NCBI GenBank assembly: GCA_025936615.1 | Contig: JAICSZ010000024.1 | Location: 1 to 12,174 of the forward strand | DNA length: 12,174 nt | Direction of reading: 5' to 3' | Source: Pedococcus sp. | Lineage (GTDB): Bacteria; Actinomycetota; Actinomycetes; Actinomycetales; Dermatophilaceae | Shown here: one piece after another, positions 7,047 through 12,174 of the stretch | Position numbering within the stretch: the first letter of the stretch is position 1 | How the letters are laid out: each line of letters begins with the position of its first letter | Made by a program: the position numbers and the translations under genes | Notes under the pieces: generated by a model | Seen by the model: only the letters and a program-made list of their open reading frames with translations | Databases searched by the model: none | Told to the model about the DNA's origin: nothing

Positions 7047-7940
7047 ATGCCAGCACGCGACGAGCGCGACGCCTCCAGCGGTGCCACGGTCCCGCTGCTC
7101 GTGCGGTTGAGGGGCATCCGACCCTCGCTCTCGCCGGCCGAGGACCGTGTTGCGCAACACGTCCTCGACGACCCGCGAGCGACCGCCGGCCTGACCATCA
7201 GCGAGCTGGCGACGGCGGCCCAGACCTCGGAGACGACCGTCCTGCGGTTCTGCCGGAGACTGGGGCTGCCCGGTTACCCCCAGCTGAGGCTGGGGCTCGC
7301 GGCCGAGAGCGCGCAACCCCGCACCACCTCGGCCCAGCGCAGCGACATCAGCGCCAACGACTCGATCGACGACATCATCGCGAAGGTGTCCTTCGCGGAC
7401 GCCAGTGCGGTCGAGGAGACGGCGCAACAGCTGGACCGCGACAGCCTCGCCGCCGCGGCCGCCGCGATCGCCCGCGCCAAGCGGGTCGACATCTACGGCA
7501 TCGGCGCCAGCTCCATCGTCGGGACCGACCTGCAGCAGAAGCTGCACCGCATCGGGGTGGTCGCGTTCGCCTGGAACGACCCGCACATCTCGCTGACCAG
7601 CGCCACGCTGCTCGGCAAGGGCGACGTGGCGGTGGCCATCTCACACTCGGGCACCACCTCGGAGACGATCGAGGCCCTGGACGCGGCGCGTGACCGTGGG
7701 GCGACGACGATCGCCATCACCAACTTCCCCGTGTCGCTGCTGGCCGGGCGCGCCGACCTCGTCCTGACCACCGCCGCCCGGGAGACGCCGTTGCGCTCCG
7801 GCGCCACGGCGAGCCGCATCGCAGCGCTCACTGTTGTCGACTGCCTCTACATCGCGGTGGCGCAGCGGCACCTCGCCCGGGCCCGCAAGGCGGTCAAGGA
7901 GACACGCCAGGCCGTCTCCGGCCACCACCTCCGCGACTGA
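7047..7940 (+). CDS. murR: MurR/RpiR-family transcriptional regulator
   Basis: A 297-residue regulator with the RpiR architecture. An N-terminal HTH_6 domain covers about residues 15-90 (LSPAEDRVAQHVLDDP at 28-43, recognition-helix region SETTVLRFCRRLGL at 61-74). A SIS phosphosugar-binding domain covers about 135-275, with GIGAS at 151-155 and SHSGTTSET at 199-207. Proteins of this kind repress sugar-phosphate catabolic genes and release DNA when the SIS domain binds its ligand. MurR in E. coli and B. subtilis senses MurNAc-6-phosphate. Here it lies between the exported hydrolase operon and murQ, so MurNAc-6-phosphate is the probable effector. A candidate operator motif is shared by the nagZ and murQ promoters; I do not see a convincing copy at murR itself. 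ATG 7047 was chosen over GTG 7026 because of the -10 box at 7035-7040. Confidence 0.9.
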   Translation: MPARDERDASSGATVPLLVRLRGIRPSLSPAEDRVAQHVLDDPRATAGLTISELATAAQTSETTVLRFCRRLGLPGYPQLRLGLAAESAQPRTTSAQRSDISANDSIDDIIAKVSFADASAVEETAQQLDRDSLAAAAAAIARAKRVDIYGIGASSIVGTDLQQKLHRIGVVAFAWNDPHISLTSATLLGKGDVAVAISHSGTTSETIEALDAARDRGATTIAITNFPVSLLAGRADLVLTTAARETPLRSGATASRIAALTVVDCLYIAVAQRHLARARKAVKETRQAVSGHHLRD

Positions 7941-7969
7941 CAGCCCCCCGACGTTAGTCATTCACATGT

Positions 7970-7998
7970 TTGACGATCCATTCGTAGGAAAGTAACCT
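7970..7998 (+). promoter_or_regulatory. murQ promoter (leaderless)
   Basis: TTGACG (7970-7975), a 17-base spacer and TAACCT (7993-7998), followed by six bases and the GTG start at 8005. This is a near-consensus vegetative promoter. The transcription start would coincide with the start codon, which explains the absence of a ribosome binding site. Confidence 0.65.
7983..7996 (+). promoter_or_regulatory. Candidate MurR operator, copy 2 (over murQ -10 box)
   Basis: CGTAGGAAAGTAAC. The wider 17-mer GTAGGAAAGTAACCTCC (7984-8000) is an imperfect dyad, with GTAGG facing CCTCC. Copy 1 at 1147-1160 shares 11 of 14 bases. It overlaps the -10 box at 7993-7998. Confidence 0.45.
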
Positions 7999-8004
7999 CC
8001 TGAC

Positions 8005-8922
8005 GTGAGCAGCGACGCGAAGGTGAGCGCCCCGACCGAGGACCGGCACCCGGGCTCGACGTCGATCGACTCCGCGAGCACCCTTGAGGTGCTGCGCCTG
8101 CTCAACGCCGAGGACGCCACCGTGCCGGGAGCTGTCGCCGAGCTGCTGCCCGAGCTGGCCGTGGTGGTCGACCTGGCAGTGCAGGCGATCCGGGCCGGGG
8201 GGCGGGTCCACTACTTCGGCGCCGGCACCTCCGGTCGGTTGGCCGTCCTCGACGCGGCCGAGCTGCTGCCGACGTTCAACGCACCCCACGACATGTTCGT
8301 CGCCCACCACGCGGGTGGTGAGCGCGCGCTCCTGCGGGCGGTGGAGAACGTCGAGGACGACGAGGACGCCGGCCGGGCCGAGGCCGACTCCGTCGCTGCC
8401 GGCGACGTCGTCATCGGGCTCACCGCATCCGGACGCACTCCCTTCGTGGGCGGCGCGCTGCGGCGCGCGCGTGAGCTGGGGGCGGTGACCGCCCTGGTGA
8501 CGTCGAACCCACGAGCCGGCCTCGCGACACACGCCGACCACGTGCTGGTCGCCGACACCGGGCCAGAGGTGCTGACCGGCTCGACCCGCCTCAAGGCAGG
8601 CACCGCCCAGAAGCTGGTCCTCAACTCGTTCTCGACGACGGTCATGATCCGCCTGGGACGGACCTGGTCGAACCTGATGGTCGACCTGGTCGCCACCAAC
8701 GCCAAGCTCCGTGGCCGTGTGGTCCGGATCCTCCAGGAGGCCACGGGCACCGACGAGGCGACGGCGCGAGCCGCTCTCGAGCTGGCCGACGGCGAGCTCA
8801 AGCCGGCCCTGCTGTCATTGCTCGCGGGCATCGACGCGGACACGGCTCGCGACGCAGTCGCCGACCACCACGGGTCGGTGGCCGCGGCCCTCGCGGCCGT
8901 CCGGGCGGCGCGACCCGCCTGA
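8005..8922 (+). CDS. murQ: N-acetylmuramic acid 6-phosphate etherase
   Basis: A 305-residue SIS-domain lyase that cleaves the D-lactyl ether of MurNAc-6-phosphate, giving GlcNAc-6-phosphate and D-lactate in the cytoplasm. Diagnostic segments are GAGTSGRLAVLDAAE (72-86), with the catalytic glutamate of the DAAE motif at E86; AVENVED (E114, E117), where E117 has the same 31-residue spacing from E86 as the two catalytic glutamates of E. coli MurQ; and GSTRLKAGTAQKLVLN, then STTVMIRLGRTWSNLMVD. The full-length C-terminal helical region is present. It departs slightly from the usual PROSITE-like signature, having DAAELLPTF where many have DAAECPPTF. The start is GTG 8005, with a promoter placed for a leaderless transcript. 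MurQ needs phosphorylated MurNAc, yet no MurP-type PTS or kinase gene is in the window. Confidence 0.95.
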   Translation: MSSDAKVSAPTEDRHPGSTSIDSASTLEVLRLLNAEDATVPGAVAELLPELAVVVDLAVQAIRAGGRVHYFGAGTSGRLAVLDAAELLPTFNAPHDMFVAHHAGGERALLRAVENVEDDEDAGRAEADSVAAGDVVIGLTASGRTPFVGGALRRARELGAVTALVTSNPRAGLATHADHVLVADTGPEVLTGSTRLKAGTAQKLVLNSFSTTVMIRLGRTWSNLMVDLVATNAKLRGRVVRILQEATGTDEATARAALELADGELKPALLSLLAGIDADTARDAVADHHGSVAAALAAVRAARPA

Positions 8923-9072
8923 GGCGGCCACGCGGCATACCTCTTCTCCTCCCCGAAACGGGACAAAGTGGTCACGAGTGAGTTGCGCCGCTTCAATCCG
9001 TGACATTTGTCAGGGGTTGGGTGACCTCGGCCATGCCTAGGTGGAGTTGTCACCACTCAACGAGGAGGCTGC
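8923..9072 (+). promoter_or_regulatory. Repeat-rich region upstream of the APC permease
   Basis: This 150-base gap holds GAGTTG-N7-TCAA twice in direct orientation (8980-8996 and 9044-9060), 64 nt apart and each an imperfect GTTG/CAAY dyad. Between them is TGACA-TT-TGTCA (9001-9012), with perfect 5-bp arms. It also holds one CGCGGCATAC copy (8931-8940). AGGAGG (9063-9068) precedes GTG 9073. I see no clean -35/-10 pair; TAGGTG at 9038 is a weak candidate. No clear terminator follows murQ. Confidence 0.4.
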
Positions 9073-10731
9073 GTGTCAACAAGTACTGAGGTGCACGAGA
9101 GGGACGCCCACGACCTGCGGCGACACGTCGGTCGGATCGGGCTCCTTTTTGCGAGTGTGGGTTCGATCATCGGATCGGGCTGGTTGTTCGGCGCCATGAA
9201 CGCCTCGCAGCAGGCCGGTCCCGCGGCCGTCATCTCGTGGGCGCTCGGCGGCATCATGATCCTGCTCATCGGGCTCTGCTACGCCGAGCTCGGCACGATG
9301 TTCCCGCTCTCCGGAGGCGTGGTGCGGTTCCCGCACATGTCGTTCGGGTCCTTCTCGAGCTACCTGACCGGCTGGATCACCTGGGTCGCGTGCATGGCGG
9401 TCGCCCCGATCGAGGTGGAGGGGGCGCTGCAGTACGCCACGAAGTACCTGCCGTTCACCGAGAAGCACACCGTGAACGGCGCCACCGTGCACACACTCAC
9501 CGGGCTGGGCCTGCTGTTCGCGATCGTCGCGCTCGCGGTGTTCGTGGTCATCAACTACATCGGCGTGCGCTGGTTCGCGCGCGTCAACAACGCACTGGTG
9601 TGGTGGAAGCTCGCGATCATCACGATCGTGATCGTCGCCTTCCTCGTGACCCAGTTCAACGGCGCCAACTTCACCTCACAGGGGTTCAAGCCGGCCGGCT
9701 GGCACGGGGTGTTCACTGCCATCGCCACGTCCGGGATCGTGTTCTCCTACCTCGGCTTCCGGCAGGGCATCGAGCTGGCCGGTGAGACGGACAACCCGCG
9801 CCGCAACGTCCCGATCGCGGTCATCGGGTCGGTCGTCATCACCGGCATCATCTACGTCCTGCTCCAGGTCGCGTTCATCGGCGCCGTGTCACCCAGCGCC
9901 ATCTCGGGAGGGTGGGCAAAGGTCAACTTCGTCAACGACTTCGGCCCCTTGGCGGCCATCGCGAGCATCATCGGGCTCTCGTGGCTGGCGGTGCTGCTCT
10001 ACATCGACGCCGTCGTGTCGCCCGCAGACACGGGGCTGATCTACATCACCGTGACCGCCCGCATCTCCTACGCGATGGCCAAGAACGGCAACGCCCCCTC
10101 AGCGCTCGGGCGCACCACCAACCGTGGGGTTCCGCTGATCAGCATGCTCCTGGCGTTCGTCGTCGGGCTGGTCATCTTCCTGCCCTTCCCGAGCTGGCAG
10201 CAGCTGGTGGGGTTCATCACCTCGGCCACGGTGCTGTCCTTCGGGTCCGGCCCACTGGTCCTCGTGGCGATGCGCAAGCAGATCCCCGACCAGGACCGAC
10301 CGTTCCGGCTGCCGGGCGGGCACGTGATCCCGTTCCTGGCCTTCTGGTCCTCCAACATGATCGTCTACTGGACCGGGTGGGAGACCAACTACAAGCTGTT
10401 CCTCGCAGTCGTCCTCGGCCTCATCCTGCTGGGCGTCACCCTGGCGGTGCACCGCAGTCGGGGCGACGAGCACCGCTGGGACTGGAAGGGCGGCTCGTGG
10501 TACTGGCCATGGCTCGCAGGGCTGGCCTTCTTCTCGTGGATCAGCGACTACGGCGGCGGCCTCGGGTGGCTGCACTTCGACAGCGCGATCCCGGTCATGC
10601 TGGTCTTCTCGGCCGTCATCTACTGGTACGCCTCGACCTGCCGGCTGTCCACGGGTGAGGTCGAGCAGCACATCGTCGAGTCCCGCCACGAGGCCGAGCT
10701 CGAGGACGAGCAGCTCGGCGCGGCCCTCTGA
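9073..10731 (+). CDS. APC-superfamily amino-acid permease
   Basis: A 552-residue multi-pass inner-membrane transporter of the amino acid-polyamine-organocation superfamily. The first membrane segment carries the hallmark LLFASVGSIIGSGWLFG, followed by AGPAAVISWALGG and CYAELGTMFPLSGGVVRFP. About 12-14 hydrophobic segments can be counted, and the cytoplasmic tail is acidic (EAELEDEQL). The GSGWLFG version and overall length resemble aspartate/proton symporter-like (AspP) members, but specificity cannot be read from the sequence. The GTG start at 9073 has AGGAGG four bases upstream. It follows murQ by 150 nt in the same direction and is closed by strong hairpins. Uptake of amino acids freed by the AmiE-like amidase and other peptidoglycan peptidases is an attractive role, but it could be an unrelated neighbour. 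It is not a PTS component and would not phosphorylate MurNAc. Confidence 0.88.
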   Translation: MSTSTEVHERDAHDLRRHVGRIGLLFASVGSIIGSGWLFGAMNASQQAGPAAVISWALGGIMILLIGLCYAELGTMFPLSGGVVRFPHMSFGSFSSYLTGWITWVACMAVAPIEVEGALQYATKYLPFTEKHTVNGATVHTLTGLGLLFAIVALAVFVVINYIGVRWFARVNNALVWWKLAIITIVIVAFLVTQFNGANFTSQGFKPAGWHGVFTAIATSGIVFSYLGFRQGIELAGETDNPRRNVPIAVIGSVVITGIIYVLLQVAFIGAVSPSAISGGWAKVNFVNDFGPLAAIASIIGLSWLAVLLYIDAVVSPADTGLIYITVTARISYAMAKNGNAPSALGRTTNRGVPLISMLLAFVVGLVIFLPFPSWQQLVGFITSATVLSFGSGPLVLVAMRKQIPDQDRPFRLPGGHVIPFLAFWSSNMIVYWTGWETNYKLFLAVVLGLILLGVTLAVHRSRGDEHRWDWKGGSWYWPWLAGLAFFSWISDYGGGLGWLHFDSAIPVMLVFSAVIYWYASTCRLSTGEVEQHIVESRHEAELEDEQLGAAL

Positions 10732-10781
10732 GGTGACAGGCGTCGGTATGCCGTGTGGCCGGCACACCGACGCGCCTCACC
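10732..10781 (+). terminator. Long hairpin directly after the permease stop codon
   Basis: Outer arms GGTGA/TCACC, then GCGTCGGT (10740-10747) against ACCGACGC (10766-10773), then after one A-C mismatch TGCCG (10749-10753) against CGGCA (10760-10764), with a 6-nt loop. No T-tract follows, so it is probably a hairpin-type terminator or 3'-end protection structure for the permease mRNA. Confidence 0.65.
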
Positions 10782-10805
10782 GCTGAGGGAGCCCAGGCAA
10801 GTGCG

Positions 10806-10839
10806 AGAAGGACCCCACAAGGGCTTGTGGGGTCCTTCT
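10806..10839. terminator. Bidirectional terminator between the permease and tRNA-Ser
   Basis: AGAAGGACCCCACAA (10806-10820) and TTGTGGGGTCCTTCT (10825-10839) are perfect 15-bp arms around a GGGC loop. It lies between the plus-strand permease gene and the 3' end of the minus-strand tRNA, so it can stop transcription from both sides. The arm ends in a TCCTTCT pyrimidine run on both strands. Confidence 0.85.
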
Positions 10840-10844
10840 GGCGT

Positions 10845-10934
10845 TGGCGGAGGATGCGGGATTTGAACCCGCGAGGGGTTTCATCCCCAACACGATTTCC
10901 AATCGTGCGCACTAGGCCACTATGCGAATCCTCC
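10845..10934 (-). tRNA. tRNA-Ser (anticodon GGA)
   Basis: A 90-nt class II tRNA including an encoded CCA (10845-10847). Acceptor GGAGGAT pairs with ATCCTCC. The anticodon stem is CACGA/TCGTG around the loop TTGGAAA, giving anticodon GGA (complement of 10898-10900), which reads UCC. A long variable arm with GGGG (complement of 10885-10888) and CCCC (complement of 10875-10878) identifies it as serine type. The T-arm GCGGG-TTCAAAT-CCCGC is intact. Confidence 0.97.
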
Positions 10935-10941
10935 GCGCAGG

Positions 10942-10947
10942 AGGCTA
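10942..10947 (-). promoter_or_regulatory. Possible -10 box for tRNA-Ser
   Basis: TAGCCT on the minus strand, seven bases before the mature 5' end of the tRNA. If used, the transcript would begin at or one base before the mature end. No good -35 is seen, and a promoter further upstream cannot be excluded. Confidence 0.3.
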
Positions 10948-11013
10948 CCGGAGGACTGCCTCGCCCCAGAAATCGCCACCGTGGTCCCGGCCCCACTCGT
11001 CGTGAATCCGATT

Positions 11014-11041
11014 TTGGCGGCGTCACCCAGCCGACTACAGT
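11014..11041 (+). promoter_or_regulatory. Promoter of the SRP RNA gene
   Basis: TTGGCG (11014-11019), a 16-base spacer and TACAGT (11036-11041). The predicted start at about 11048-11049 coincides with the first base pair of the closing SRP RNA helix, so promoter and RNA end support each other. Confidence 0.6.
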
Positions 11042-11048
11042 GGTCGCA

Positions 11049-11136
11049 GACACCCCGTGTGGTGGTACCTCTCCGAACTCCCCCAGGGCAGGAATGCAGC
11101 AAGGGTAGGAGGGCTCTTCCAGGTACGCGGGGTGTC
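11049..11136 (+). ncRNA. ffs: Signal recognition particle RNA (4.5S-type)
   Basis: A compact bacterial SRP RNA of about 90 nt that binds Ffh for co-translational targeting. The ends close with GACACCCCG (11049-11057) against CGGGGTGTC (11128-11136), then GTACCT pairs with AGGTAC. The apical domain contains CAGGGCAGGAATGCAGCAAGGGT. Its GGAA tetraloop (11091-11094) is closed by GCA/TGC, whereas most actinobacterial copies have GCC/GGC: a compensated C-G to A-T change that supports a functional RNA. The AGCAAGGG asymmetric-loop strand needed for Ffh binding is intact. Confidence 0.92.
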
Positions 11137-11153
11137 CCCTTGCGTCAGGAGCA

Positions 11154-11221
11154 ACGTGCAGTGCTCAGCGCGAGGTGCGTTCCTGGGCACGCACCGCACC
11201 AGCCGCAGCGGCACTGCACGT
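11154..11221. terminator. Nested inverted repeats between the SRP RNA and the converging membrane gene
   Basis: Outer arms ACGTGCAGTGC (11154-11164) and GCACTGCACGT (11211-11221) match perfectly over 11 bp. Inside lies a second stem, GGTGCGT (11174-11180) against ACGCACC (11189-11195), with an 8-nt loop. The site separates the plus-strand ffs gene from the 3' end of a minus-strand gene, so it probably terminates both, although no T-run is present. A small structured RNA is another possibility. Confidence 0.5.
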
Positions 11222-11238
11222 CACTGCTCGCAGCGGTG

Positions 11239-12174
11239 TCAGCCGCGGTGCGCCTCGTCGAGCAGCCGCACACGTCGCCGGCCCAGCATGACCGCGGCGT
11301 AGGACGCGAGCACCAGGACCGCCACGGTGTTCGAGGGGCTGGACCGCGTGAGCAGCGCGGACGCGGCGACTCCACCGATGACGGTGAGCAGCAGCGGCCT
11401 GGCGTACCAGAAGGCGACCGACACGACCGCCGATCCTGGCGAGAACAACGCGGCGGGTGGCAGGCCGCGGAAGGCCGCCATCAGGTGGGCGCCGCCCACC
11501 AGGGCGACCATCGCGGGCGGCCACAGCACCGCAGCCGCCCCGGCTCCGGACGTCACCATGACGGCCCCTCCGACGAGCAGCCCGGTGACGACGTAGAGGA
11601 CGGAGGGCACGACGAGGTGGGCCAACGCCTCGTGCCCGAACCGCAGGCCGATCAGTGGCGGGGTGCCGGCGTTGTCGCCCTGCAGCCGCAGGCCTTCCGC
11701 CCACGCGCCGTACCCCAGGTAGCAGGCGATCACCCCGAGGAAGGCGATGAAGCTGGGGACACCGCGCACCGTGGCGTGGGCGAGCGCCCAGCACCCGCCG
11801 GCGGACAGGACCGCCCCCACGACCAGGGTCCCGGGTGAGCGGCGCAGGCCCAGCAGGTCACGCCCGGCCACGACCGCGACCGGCCCGCGCGCCCGCAGGC
11901 GGCTGTGCCGCAGCCGGGTGCCGGGGGCCACCACGTCGAGCCGGGCCGCCCGCAGGTCCCCGGCCAGGACGGCACCGCCCATCGTGACCGCGCGGGCCGA
12001 CTGGGTGCGCAGCCCGACGTGGTGCAGGGCACGCAGCGAGCGTGTCCCTCGCAGCACGGTGCCGGGCCCCCTCGCCCCGGTCGGCCACGACCGCACCTGG
12101 CCCCACAGCCAGGCGCCCGCGAAGCCGAGCCCGACCACGAGGCCACCCACGGTCGACGGCAGGAGCTCCCACGG
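11239..12174 (-). CDS. Multi-pass membrane protein, C-terminal part (runs off right edge)
   Basis: 311 residues are visible and the frame stays open to position 12174. The sequence upstream of the nominal GTG at 12150 (PWELLPSTVGGLVVG) reads as continuous membrane protein, so the true start lies outside. At least six hydrophobic segments are seen: VGGLVVGLGFAGAWLWG; GTLVVGAVLSAGGCWALAHA; FIAFLGVIACYLGYGAWAEG; two near LVVPSVLYVVTGLLVGGAVM and AVLWPPAMVALVGGAHLMAA; and the C-terminal LLLTVIGGVAAS and VAVLVLASYAAVML. A basic stretch RGPVAVVAGRDLLGLRRSP precedes the second segment, as in permease subunits of ABC-2-type exporters and DUF6297-like actinobacterial proteins. That family suggestion is weak. 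It converges on the SRP RNA gene and ends 17 nt from the nested inverted repeats. Confidence 0.7.
   Translation of the reverse strand, partial: PWELLPSTVGGLVVGLGFAGAWLWGQVRSWPTGARGPGTVLRGTRSLRALHHVGLRTQSARAVTMGGAVLAGDLRAARLDVVAPGTRLRHSRLRARGPVAVVAGRDLLGLRRSPGTLVVGAVLSAGGCWALAHATVRGVPSFIAFLGVIACYLGYGAWAEGLRLQGDNAGTPPLIGLRFGHEALAHLVVPSVLYVVTGLLVGGAVMVTSGAGAAAVLWPPAMVALVGGAHLMAAFRGLPPAALFSPGSAVVSVAFWYARPLLLTVIGGVAASALLTRSSPSNTVAVLVLASYAAVMLGRRRVRLLDEAHRG

Noticed and set aside
10755..11108. Open frames across the tRNA-Ser and SRP RNA region on both strands
   Set aside because: They run through two clear RNA genes and terminator hairpins and have no protein-like motifs.
12148..12150. GTG at 12150 as the true start of the right-edge membrane protein
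   Set aside because: The frame stays open to the window edge, the preceding codons read as continuous protein and no ribosome binding site is seen, so the gene is treated as partial.
1..12174. CRISPR array, insertion sequence or prophage genes
   Set aside because: No regularly spaced repeats, transposase, integrase or phage structural genes are visible. The tRNA-Ser could serve as an integration site, but I saw no partial tRNA copy in the window.

Overview
The DNA is very GC-rich, and codon use strongly favours G or C at third positions. Tat signals, leaderless-type starts and a compact actinobacterial-type SRP RNA point to a high-GC actinomycete. An Intrasporangiaceae-like genus is my guess, from general resemblance only.

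Layout. (1) Positions 1-1024, minus strand: a VOC/glyoxalase-fold gene followed 3 nt later by the 5' part of a propionyl-CoA synthetase gene (prpE-like), which runs off the left edge. (2) Positions 1130-6972, plus strand: one tight operon of four exported proteins, namely a Tat-exported GH3 beta-N-acetylglucosaminidase (nagZ), a Sec-exported endonuclease/exonuclease/phosphatase (EEP) protein, a Tat-exported DUF1343 exo-N-acetylmuramidase (namZ), and a Sec-exported AmiE-like serine hydrolase with an extra C-terminal beta-sandwich. (3) Positions 7035-8922: a MurR/RpiR regulator and MurNAc-6-phosphate etherase (murQ), each with its own leaderless-type promoter. (4) Positions 9073-10731: an APC amino-acid permease behind a repeat-rich regulatory region. 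(5) Positions 10732-11221: two strong hairpins, tRNA-Ser(GGA) on the minus strand, the SRP RNA on the plus strand, and a large inverted repeat. (6) From 11239 to the right edge, minus strand: the 3' part of a multi-pass membrane protein gene.

The core is a peptidoglycan-fragment salvage locus. It holds the same functional set as the Bacillus subtilis murQ-murR-murP-amiE-nagZ-namZ cluster: NagZ removes GlcNAc, NamZ removes MurNAc, AmiE removes the L-Ala/peptide, and MurQ converts imported MurNAc-6-phosphate to GlcNAc-6-phosphate under MurR control. Three things differ. There is no MurP-type PTS transporter and no MurNAc kinase in the window. An exported EEP phosphoesterase sits between nagZ and namZ, translationally coupled to namZ. 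The amidase carries an additional domain. The nagZ operon and murQ share a 14-nt motif, 11 of 14 identical, lying over both -10 boxes, which makes it a good candidate for the MurR operator. A separate curiosity is the 10-mer CGCGGCATAC, found five times on the two strands.
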